Assembly (NCBI GenBank): GCA_045531205.1
Contig: JAZSDN010000037.1
Coordinates: 1 to 37,102, forward strand
DNA from: JAZNQL01 sp045531205
GTDB lineage: Bacteria; Bacillota; Clostridia; UMGS1883; UMGS1540
Length of the DNA: 37,102 nt
Direction of reading: 5' to 3'
Shown here: positions 1 to 6,456 of the stretch, piece by piece
Numbering within the stretch: position 1 is the stretch's first letter
Layout: the number at the start of each line of letters is the position of its first letter
The notes under the pieces: generated by a model
What the model was told of the DNA's origin: nothing
Seen by the model: the letters and a program-made list of their open reading frames with translations, nothing else
The model's database searches: none
Program-made: the position numbers and the translations under genes

Positions 1-1078
1 AAATGCTGTATTTAACACGTCTTTATCGCTATTGAATATTCTGTTGCCGTTAGGTATAAGCTTTTTCACATTCCAACAATTATCATATATTATTGACAGT
101 TACAAGGGCGATGTGCCGAAGTATTCGTTCTTTGATTATGCTTTGTTTGTTTCATATTTTCCACAATTGATTGCAGGTCCTATCGTGACCCATGACGAAA
201 TGGTTCCTCAGTTTGCAGATGTTTCCAAGAAGAAGTTTAATATAGATAATTTTGCTTGCGGATTATATGGTTTTGCTTTAGGTTTGGGTAAGAAGGTAAT
301 TATAGCTGATACTTTCGGACTTGTTGTTGATAGCGCTTTTACCGGTGTTTCAAACCTCGGAACTCTGAATGCATTATTTGTTATTCTTGCATAAACATTC
401 CAGATATATTTTGATTTTAGCGGATATTCCGATATGGCAATAGGTTTAGGCAAAATGCTGGGATTTGATTTTTGTATAAACTTTAACTACCCTTACATTG
501 CCGAAAGCATAACAGATTTCTGGCGAAGATGGCACATTTCTTTAAGTACGTGGTTTCGCGACTATTTGTATATCCCTTTAGGCGGAAACCGTGTAAAAAA
601 ACTGCGGTTTTGCTTTAATATTCTGCTTGTATGGATGCTTACAGGTCTTTGGCACGGTGCAGGGTGGAACTTTATTTTGTGGGGACTTTATTATGGTATA
701 CTTTTACTTTTAGAAAAGCTGTTTCTTGGTAATATTATTAAAAAACTGCCTCGTATTCTAAGACACATATACACTCTATTTATAGTGATAATAGGCTGGG
801 TACTCTTTGCATCCGAAAGTTTTTCTGCATTAAAAGAATATTTAACCGCAATGTTTTGCGGAAAAGTTTTTGGCAATGTAAACATACTCCCCTATCTTTT
901 AACTGCCATAATTGCAGTTATTGCATCAACTCCCCTGCCTAAAAAATTGTATCTTAAACTTAAAAGCAAAAAGTATATGCCCATTGTTACGGCATTTATA
1001 TGTTTTTCAGTGTTGTTACTTTGTACTGCAAGCCTTGTAAGTTCAAGCTATAATCCGTTTTTATATTTCCGTTTTTAG
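1..1078 (+). pseudogene. AlgI-like MBOAT O-acyltransferase, 5' truncated, interrupted by an in-frame TAA
   Basis: Membrane-bound O-acyltransferase of the AlgI/DltB family, which moves acetyl groups across the membrane onto exported polysaccharide. The reading frame is open from base 2, so the N-terminus lies outside the window. Frame 2 carries GISFFTFQQLSYIIDSY, stops at TAA 392-394, and resumes in the same frame with TFQIYFDFSGYSDMA, the normal AlgI continuation. The TAA stands where the family usually has Tyr (LAYTFQIYFDFSGYSD), so one base substitution explains it; no frameshift is needed. Downstream the family hallmarks are intact: RRWHISLSTWFRDYLYIPLGG, with its His codon at 533-535, and LWHGAGWNF, with the presumed catalytic His codon at 653-655, followed by several membrane segments. 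About 359 codons are visible; full-length members run to roughly 460-520. Eight bases separate it from its partner gene. Family assignment is firm; whether it is a true pseudogene or an assembly error is open. Confidence 0.88.
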
Positions 1079-1086
1079 AGGTACTT

Positions 1087-2172
1087 ATGAAAAAAATTAT
1101 TTCGGTTGTTTTTTTAGTTTTTATATTTTTAATGTCTATATTGCTTTTTGTAAATTCGGGGAAAGAATATTCCCAAAACGAAAAAAGGTATCTTGCTCGT
1201 ATGCCCGAATTTTCGGTTGCATCATTGCTTGACGGAAGCTATCTTTCGTCGTTTGAAGAATTTGTATCAGACCATATATTTTTCCGTGACTTTTTTAAGG
1301 GATTAAACTCCTATACCAATCTTGCTTTGGGGAAAAATACAGCGTCGGACATATATTTTTGCAAGGACGGTTATCTTATAAACGCACCTAAAAATGTGAG
1401 TCTCGAAAGCTTTGAAAAAAATATTAAAAAGTTTGACGAGTTTTCGAAAAATGCAGATATTCCGTCAACCCTTATTATGATTCCGCAAACAGGCTATATT
1501 ATGGATGATGTTTTGCCAAAGAATGCAAAAGAATATCCTGACGATGAACTTTTTGAATTTTGTAAAAAACAAGATCTTGATTTGCTTGATGTACGCCCCG
1601 TTCTTAAAAATGCGCAAAAGCAGGTATTTTACAAAACTGATCATCATTTAACTTCTTACGGCAATTATCTTATTTACAAGGCTTTTTGTGAAGAAAAAGG
1701 GTTAAATGTTTGTAATGACTACAAGGTAGAAAACTATGATGGATTTTATGGTACAACATATTCGGGAAGCGGTTACTTTTTAAATAAGCCCGACACCATT
1801 GAGCTTTGGGATAACGGCAAAAAAGTAAGTCTTGAAATTTATGAAGATGAAAAGGTTTATGATACTTTATTTTTTAAAGAGCATCTTTCTGAATCTGACA
1901 AGTACCCCGTATTTTTGGGCGGTAATCACAGCTTTTTAAAAATAAAAAATCCCTCACTAAATGACAAAAAAATCCTTGTGGTAAAGGATTCGTTTGCACA
2001 GTGTTTCGCTCCGTTTTTAACGGCAAATTACAGTGAAATATATATGGTTGATTTAAGATACTACCGAAAGTCTGTTTCGGATATCGTAAAAGAAAATAAC
2101 GTCGACGAAATTCTTTTTATGTACGGCGTTGATACATTGCTTACAGATACAAATTCATTCTGGTTAAAATAA
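1087..2172 (+). CDS. DHHW-family / AlgX-AlgJ-like putative polysaccharide O-acetyltransferase (SGNH-hydrolase-like)
   Basis: Protein of 361 aa with an N-terminal membrane anchor or signal (about residues 3-23, MKKIISVVFLVFIFLMSILL) and an extracytoplasmic domain. The motif YKTDHHLT (Asp185, His186, His187) matches the DHHW signature of this family, with Leu in place of the usual Trp. VVKDSFAQ (Ser302) fits the nucleophile Ser block of AlgX/AlgJ-type SGNH enzymes. Such proteins take the acetyl group delivered by an MBOAT partner and place it on an exported glycan; the AlgI-like gene lies eight bases upstream, so the two form a module. GAGGT sits five bases before the ATG. A strong hairpin starts at the stop codon. 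The glycan substrate cannot be read from the sequence. If the AlgI-like partner is truly broken, this gene may be orphaned. Confidence 0.82.
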   Translation: MKKIISVVFLVFIFLMSILLFVNSGKEYSQNEKRYLARMPEFSVASLLDGSYLSSFEEFVSDHIFFRDFFKGLNSYTNLALGKNTASDIYFCKDGYLINAPKNVSLESFEKNIKKFDEFSKNADIPSTLIMIPQTGYIMDDVLPKNAKEYPDDELFEFCKKQDLDLLDVRPVLKNAQKQVFYKTDHHLTSYGNYLIYKAFCEEKGLNVCNDYKVENYDGFYGTTYSGSGYFLNKPDTIELWDNGKKVSLEIYEDEKVYDTLFFKEHLSESDKYPVFLGGNHSFLKIKNPSLNDKKILVVKDSFAQCFAPFLTANYSEIYMVDLRYYRKSVSDIVKENNVDEILFMYGVDTLLTDTNSFWLK

Positions 2173-2205
2173 TAAAAGCTGAACAAAATTGTTCAGCTTT
2201 TATTA
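2170..2205 (+). terminator. Terminator of the O-acetylation unit (probably bidirectional)
   Basis: Perfect inverted repeat beginning at the stop codon of the DHHW-like gene: arm 2170-2185 (TAATAAAAGCTGAACA), loop 2186-2189, arm 2190-2205. The right arm carries a T-run after the GC-containing core, and the left arm mirrors it, so it could stop transcripts from either side. Confidence 0.85.
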
Positions 2206-2228
2206 TGGGATAGGAAAAAATGTTTAGA

Positions 2229-2318
2229 ATGGACAAACTGAGCCAAAGCAAGGTGGAAGCCTTGCTTTGGGATACCCGAAGGCGTACAAAAGTACGTCGA
2301 GAGGCGAAGTTTGTTCAT
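2229..2318. repeat. Three-way-junction-like inverted-repeat element (possible structured RNA or MITE remnant)
   Basis: Three nested pairings are visible. The outer stem pairs 2229-2239 with 2308-2318 (11 bp including one G-T). The first inner hairpin pairs CCAAAGCAAGG (2243-2253) perfectly with CCTTGCTTTGG (2260-2270) around a six-base loop. The second pairs CGTAC (2283-2287) with GTACG (2292-2296) around AAAA. The layout is a closing stem with two arms. It sits in a convergent intergenic region between two terminators, with no protein-coding support. It could be a miniature mobile element, a REP-like repeat or a folded RNA. No flanking target duplication was recognised. Confidence 0.6.
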
Positions 2319-2340
2319 AGCAAAAAACATAAATTTTTAA

Positions 2341-2365
2341 GAAAAAATCATTTTTTGATTTTTTC
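2341..2365. repeat. AT-rich perfect hairpin
   Basis: GAAAAAATCA (2341-2350) pairs perfectly with TGATTTTTTC (2356-2365) around a T5 loop. It is flanked by T-rich sequence and may act as a weak terminator, but the stem has little GC. A 7-bp inverted repeat (ACCTAAT 2367-2373 with ATTAGGT 2388-2394) and a small GC-rich hairpin (2404-2410 with 2415-2421) follow directly. Together with the neighbouring elements these account for most of the 336-base gap between the convergent genes. Confidence 0.55.
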
Positions 2366-2427
2366 GACCTAATCTATCTGTTTATAAATTAGGTTTGCCT
2401 GCAGGTGAGGGTTTCCTCGCCATTCCT

Positions 2428-2460
2428 AAAAAAATAAGGAACGCCCTTCATAGGAGTTCC
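2428..2460 (-). terminator. Rho-independent terminator of the murD-murA-walJ-rlmH unit
   Basis: Read on the minus strand, GGAAC (2460-2456) pairs with GTTCC (2442-2438), with two further G-C pairs after a one-base mismatch and a short loop. A T-run follows (A7 on the plus strand at 2428-2434). It lies about 50 bases beyond the rlmH stop codon, the expected place for the end of the minus-strand cluster. Confidence 0.8.
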
Positions 2461-2508
2461 ATACAATATTTCTTTGTTTTTTGCGGTCTGGACTTTTTTA
2501 CATCCCAT

Positions 2509-2982
2509 TTACTTATGATAACTTTCGTTTGCATTTATCTTAAATGCACGGTAAATTTGCTCTGCAAGCATTACCCTTGCAAGCTGGTGAGGAAAGGTCA
2601 TATCTGACATTGATATACGCATTTTTGATACTTTTTTAACCTCGTCCGAAAGTCCAAGCGAACCGCCTATTACAAAAGCAAGGCTTTTTCCTGAATTTTC
2701 GGCATCCTTTATAAGGTCTGCCATATCAAGGCTTGAAACCTTTTTCCCTTCAATACAAAGACTTATTATTTCTTCTTTTTTTACAGAAGAGAGAATCTTT
2801 TCTCCTTCCGCTTTTTTTATTTTTTCACACTCCGAAATTGATGCCTTGTCGGGAATTTTTAAATCGGCAAGCTCTGTAACCTCAACGCTTGCAAAGCGTG
2901 ACAAACGTTTTATGTACTCTCCGCAGGCATCTTGCCAAAATTTTTCTTTAAGCTTGCCAACCGCTATTATTTTTATTTTCAT
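2509..2982 (-). CDS. rlmH: 23S rRNA (pseudouridine1915-N3)-methyltransferase RlmH
   Basis: SPOUT-family methyltransferase that methylates pseudouridine 1915 in helix 69 of 23S rRNA, using SAM. The N-terminus MKIKIIAVGKLKEKFW, the SAM-pocket segment FVIGGSLGLSDEV and the C-terminus EQIYRAFKINANESYHK are diagnostic. The start is taken at 2982, giving 157 aa, the usual length. The open frame runs 13 codons further upstream, but MKIKI is the family start and its ATG overlaps the stop of the preceding gene as ATGA, implying translational coupling. It is the last gene of the minus-strand cluster. Placement after walJ recalls the walJ-(htrC)-rlmH neighbourhood of Bacillus. Confidence 0.96.
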   Translation of the reverse strand: MKIKIIAVGKLKEKFWQDACGEYIKRLSRFASVEVTELADLKIPDKASISECEKIKKAEGEKILSSVKKEEIISLCIEGKKVSSLDMADLIKDAENSGKSLAFVIGGSLGLSDEVKKVSKMRISMSDMTFPHQLARVMLAEQIYRAFKINANESYHK

Positions 2983-3755
2983 AATGCAATTTTCTCGTTC
3001 TGAGTGGCACGTGCAACACAAAGACGCACGTCCTTGCCAACTGAAACTCCTGTTTTTTCTAAAGCCTTTGCCGTTTCGTTATATGCAATGGATGGAATAT
3101 TATTTTCTCCGCTTAAATGACCTAAAATTATGCTGGTTGTGCCTGTACCTACCAAACGTGCTGCACACAATGCCGCTTCTTCATTCGAAAGATGTCCTCT
3201 ATCTCCTGCTATACGTCTTTTTAAGCTTAAAGGATATACACCTTGCAAAAGCATTTGTTTATCGTGGTTTGATTCTAAAAGTATAAGATGAGACCCTGAA
3301 AGAGATACAAACAACGCCTCGCTCATTGCACCTATATCGGTTGCTATGGTTATTTTCTTTTTACCTGCATAAAAATTGTATCCTACAGGCTCTGATGCAT
3401 CGTGAGGAATTGAAAAGGGTTTTATTTTTATACTGCCTATCTCAAAATCCTGCCCCGCTTTTAAAGTAACTGCCTGATAAAATTCTCCAACCGACATTCC
3501 TTCAAATGTTCCTTTAGTTGCAAATACAGGAATTTTGTATCTGCGTGAAAGTATACCCACAGCATTTATATGGTCGGAATGTTCGTGAGTTACCAAAATG
3601 CCTTTTATACTTTTTATGTCGCCTTCTATTGCCGAAATTGCTTCTTCAATTTTCTTTCCGCTTACGCCTGCATCTACAAGTAAAGCTGTATCGTTATGTT
3701 TTATATAGCAAGCATTACCGCTGCTACCGCTGAATAAGGGGCAAAATTCTGTCAT
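2979..3755 (-). CDS. walJ: WalJ/YycJ-type MBL-fold metallohydrolase
   Basis: Metallo-beta-lactamase-fold hydrolase of 258 aa. The N-terminal block SGSSGN (residues 9-14) is typical of the YycJ/WalJ family, VDAG (27-30) supplies the early Asp, and THEHSDH (56-62) is the di-metal HxHxDH motif. LLESNHD and GDRGHLSNEEA further on carry later metal ligands. In Bacillus WalJ is linked to cell-wall metabolism and DNA replication control as a companion of the WalRK system, though its substrate is not settled; no WalRK genes are present here. It overlaps murA upstream and rlmH downstream, both as ATGA, so it is probably translated in step with them. Confidence 0.88.
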   Translation of the reverse strand: MTEFCPLFSGSSGNACYIKHNDTALLVDAGVSGKKIEEAISAIEGDIKSIKGILVTHEHSDHINAVGILSRRYKIPVFATKGTFEGMSVGEFYQAVTLKAGQDFEIGSIKIKPFSIPHDASEPVGYNFYAGKKKITIATDIGAMSEALFVSLSGSHLILLESNHDKQMLLQGVYPLSLKRRIAGDRGHLSNEEAALCAARLVGTGTTSIILGHLSGENNIPSIAYNETAKALEKTGVSVGKDVRLCVARATQNEKIAL

Positions 3756-5014
3756 TCTTCTACCTTCCTTATATCAGCACCTAAAGCGGTAAGCTTTTCT
3801 TCAATTTTTTCGTATCCGCGTTCAATAAAACCAAGGTTCCCTATAAGGGTTTGTCCCTCTGTCATAAGTGCAGATATTACAAGGCTTGCACCTGCTCTTA
3901 AATCGGTTGCCATAACCTCTGTTCCGCGAAGCATTTTTACTCCGTGTATTACCGCACGATTGCCACCTATTACAATGTCAGCTCCCATTTTTTTAAGTTC
4001 TTCAATATACTGAAAGCGTGATTCCCAAACACTTTCGGTTACAGTGCTTGTCCCCTCTGCCATACTTAAAAGGGCAACTATCTGGGGTTGTAAATCAGTA
4101 GGAAATCCGGGGTAAGGCATTGTTTTTATATTTGCACGTCGAAGCGGCATTTCCTTTTTTCGGCTTACTAAAATTGAATCGTCAAATTCCTTTATCTGCA
4201 CGCCTATCTCTTCAAGCTTTGCACTTAAAGATTCCATGTGCTTTGGTATTATATTTTTTACAAGCACTTCTCCGCCGGTACCTGCCGCCGCTATCATAAA
4301 TGTGCCTGCTTCTATCTGGTCGGGAATTATGCTGTAGGTACCGCCGTGCATTTTTTCTACACCTTCAATACGTATTGTATCGGTACCCGCACCTCTTATT
4401 TTTGCACCCATAGAGTTTAAAAAGTTTGCAACGTCAACTATATGGGGTTCTTTAGCTGCGTTTTCTATTATGGTTTTTCCGTCTGCAAGGCAGGCTGCAA
4501 GCATTATGTTTATTGTTGCACCAACGCTTACAATATCAAGATATATTGATTCGCCCTCAAGGTGGTCTGCCTTTGCAGAAACCACGCATCCGTCAATTGT
4601 AACGTCTGCGCCCATTGCTTCAAAGCCTTTTATGTGCTGGTCAATAGGTCTTTCGCCAAAATTGCATCCGCCGGGAAGCCGTACTCTTGCCCTTCCCATT
4701 CTGCCTAAAAGAGCCCCCATAAGATAATATGATGCTCTCATTTTTCGGGCTTCTTCGCAATCGGCAATAAAGCTGTTTAAATATCTTGAATCTATTTCAA
4801 TGGTATTTGAATCAATTTTATTTACCTTGGCACCCAGAATTTTAAGTATATCCAAAACAACCTCAACATCCTTGATGTCAGGCACATTTTCTATTCTGCA
4901 TACACCGTCGGCCAAAATTGCCGCAGGTATTATTGCAACCGCTGCATTTTTGGCTCCGCTTATATTTACTTCTCCAAAAAGCTCCTTGCCGCCGTTTACC
5001 AACAATTTGCTCAT
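3752..5014 (-). CDS. murA: UDP-N-acetylglucosamine 1-carboxyvinyltransferase MurA
   Basis: Cytoplasmic enzyme for the first committed step of peptidoglycan synthesis, transferring enolpyruvate from PEP to UDP-GlcNAc. The 420-aa length is standard. N-terminal GEVNISGAKNAA holds the conserved Lys-Asn pair. The active loop LPGGCNFGERPIDQH contains Cys117, the residue alkylated by fosfomycin, so this copy has the fosfomycin-sensitive form of the site. PYPGFPTDLQPQ in the C-terminal half is also typical. AGAGGAC precedes the ATG by six bases. It follows murD by 21 bases and overlaps walJ by ATGA. Low-GC Gram-positives often have two paralogues (MurAA/MurAB); which one this is cannot be decided. 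Confidence 0.97.
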   Translation of the reverse strand: MSKLLVNGGKELFGEVNISGAKNAAVAIIPAAILADGVCRIENVPDIKDVEVVLDILKILGAKVNKIDSNTIEIDSRYLNSFIADCEEARKMRASYYLMGALLGRMGRARVRLPGGCNFGERPIDQHIKGFEAMGADVTIDGCVVSAKADHLEGESIYLDIVSVGATINIMLAACLADGKTIIENAAKEPHIVDVANFLNSMGAKIRGAGTDTIRIEGVEKMHGGTYSIIPDQIEAGTFMIAAAGTGGEVLVKNIIPKHMESLSAKLEEIGVQIKEFDDSILVSRKKEMPLRRANIKTMPYPGFPTDLQPQIVALLSMAEGTSTVTESVWESRFQYIEELKKMGADIVIGGNRAVIHGVKMLRGTEVMATDLRAGASLVISALMTEGQTLIGNLGFIERGYEKIEEKLTALGADIRKVEE

Positions 5015-5035
5015 TTACGTCCTCTTTTCTCAGTC

Positions 5036-6403
5036 TTACAGCGACCGAACTATTTCCTTATATCTTTTTCCGCGTTCTTCAAAATTCTTATACATATCAA
5101 AGCTTGCACAGGCAGGTGACAAAATTACAACATCGCCCGCTTCTGCCGCCATATATGCTTCTTTTACTGCTCTTTCAAGTGTGGGATACTGAATCACAGG
5201 CAAAGTGCGTTTGCCTTCGTAGGCTTTAATTATAGCTTCTTTTATAAGGGGGGCTGTAGCACCTATAAGATAAACTCTTTTACATCTTGCCTTAATATCC
5301 TCACCGAATTCGTCAAACGGAATATGCTTATCATATCCGCCCGCAATAAGTATTACCTTTTGCTTAAATGAGTAAAGTCCTGCACGTGCACGGGTTGGGC
5401 TGCTTGCAATAGAATCGTTATAAAACTTAACTCCGTCAACCTCGCGTACATATTCAATTCTATGCTCAACGCCTTTGAAATTACGTGCTACGGCTCTTAT
5501 TGAAGTAACACTTACAAGCTTTGCTACTGCGGCTATTGCCGTCATATAGTTTTCTACGTTGTGCATACCGGGAATTGCTATTTCGTTTGCATTTATAATT
5601 TTATTTTCGCCAAAACAGATGTTGTTTTCTTCATCAATATAAACACCGTCTGTCTGAGAGCTTTTCATAGAAAAAGGTATAACTTCGCCTTTAGCTTCCT
5701 GTGCAAAGGATGCTGTTATATCATTATCGGCATTTAATATAAGTTTACCCGTTTTTGTCTGATATTTAAAAATGTTCTTTTTTGCTTCTATGTATTCATC
5801 CATAGACTTATGAACATCAAGATGATTGGGCGACATATTGGTAACAACAGCAATGTTTGGGCTTTTTTTCATTGTGTGAAGCTGAAAGCTTGAAAGCTCT
5901 GCCACAACATAATCGCTTTTTTCCATATTTTCGATTTTTGGAAGCAAGGGTTCACCTATATTTCCGCCAAGATGGCAGGTATACCCTTCCTCACAAAGCA
6001 TATTATAAATCAAAGTAGTGGTGGTGGTTTTTCCGTCACTGCCTGTTACACCTATAATTTTACAGGGACAAAGCTCGAAGAAAAGTTCCATCTCGCTTGT
6101 GATTTTTATTCCCTTTTGTTTTGCTTCCAAAAGCTCTGGGATATCGCTTCTCATCCCGGGAGTTTTAAATATAATATCACCATCTAAATCATCAAGATAT
6201 TTTTCGCCTAAATTAAATCTTGCACCAAGCTTCATAAGCTGAAGTAAATCAGCAGAAAGTTCCTCATTTTTATCGCACGCTGTTACGTTGGCACCAAATG
6301 AGAGCAGCATTTTAATTAAAGGCTTGTTGCTTATACCTACACCAAGCACTATAATTCTTTTACCGCTTATACTTTCTTTAAAAGCTTCCAGTTTCTTATT
6401 CAT
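5036..6403 (-). CDS. murD: UDP-N-acetylmuramoyl-L-alanine--D-glutamate ligase MurD
   Basis: ATP-dependent Mur ligase adding D-Glu to UDP-MurNAc-L-Ala in the cytoplasm. At 455 aa it is a normal length. It shows an N-terminal Rossmann-like uracil-binding region (KRIIVLGVGISNKPLI), the MurD block IIFKTPGMRSDIPEL, the P-loop GVTGSDGKTTT (118-128), the central Mur ligase region (MSPNHLDVH) and a C-terminal domain with FYNDSIASSPTRA and ILSPACASFDMY. It has its own strong promoter-like sequence just upstream and an SD (AGGTGA) seven bases before the ATG, so it probably starts a murD-murA-walJ-rlmH unit. The usual dcw neighbours mraY, ftsW and murG are absent here. Confidence 0.97.
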   Translation of the reverse strand: MNKKLEAFKESISGKRIIVLGVGISNKPLIKMLLSFGANVTACDKNEELSADLLQLMKLGARFNLGEKYLDDLDGDIIFKTPGMRSDIPELLEAKQKGIKITSEMELFFELCPCKIIGVTGSDGKTTTTTLIYNMLCEEGYTCHLGGNIGEPLLPKIENMEKSDYVVAELSSFQLHTMKKSPNIAVVTNMSPNHLDVHKSMDEYIEAKKNIFKYQTKTGKLILNADNDITASFAQEAKGEVIPFSMKSSQTDGVYIDEENNICFGENKIINANEIAIPGMHNVENYMTAIAAVAKLVSVTSIRAVARNFKGVEHRIEYVREVDGVKFYNDSIASSPTRARAGLYSFKQKVILIAGGYDKHIPFDEFGEDIKARCKRVYLIGATAPLIKEAIIKAYEGKRTLPVIQYPTLERAVKEAYMAAEAGDVVILSPACASFDMYKNFEERGKRYKEIVRSL

Positions 6404-6427
6404 ATACGTTTCACCTCTGATAACTAT

Positions 6428-6456
6428 ATTATCTTATATAAGGGATAAAATGTCAA
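6428..6456 (-). promoter_or_regulatory. Sigma-A-type promoter for murD-murA-walJ-rlmH
   Basis: On the minus strand TTGACA (6456-6451) is followed after exactly 17 bases by GATAAT (6433-6428). The -35 box matches the consensus fully and the -10 box in five of six positions. Transcription would start near 6421, giving a leader of about 18 bases containing the murD SD. The -35 box overlaps the stop codon of the upstream LTA-synthase-like gene. Confidence 0.8.

Noticed and set aside
32..1078. A frameshift between the two halves of the AlgI-like gene
   Set aside because: Both halves are in the same frame (starts 32 and 434 share phase) and no residue is lost across the TAA, so a single-base nonsense change explains it without an indel.
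2220..2372. Short ORF of 50 codons (MFRMDKLSQSKVEALL...) with an AGGA nearby
   Set aside because: It runs straight through the inverted-repeat element, is very rich in Lys and Arg, and shows no family pattern. An open frame over a structured repeat is the simpler explanation.
2983..3021. Longer start for rlmH (MCCTCHSE...)
   Set aside because: The RlmH family begins MKIKI; the ATG at 2982 fits length, family start and ATGA coupling to walJ.
2846..3286. Plus-strand ORF of 146 codons opposite rlmH and walJ
   Set aside because: Antisense to two genes with diagnostic motifs; no plausible start signal or protein family.
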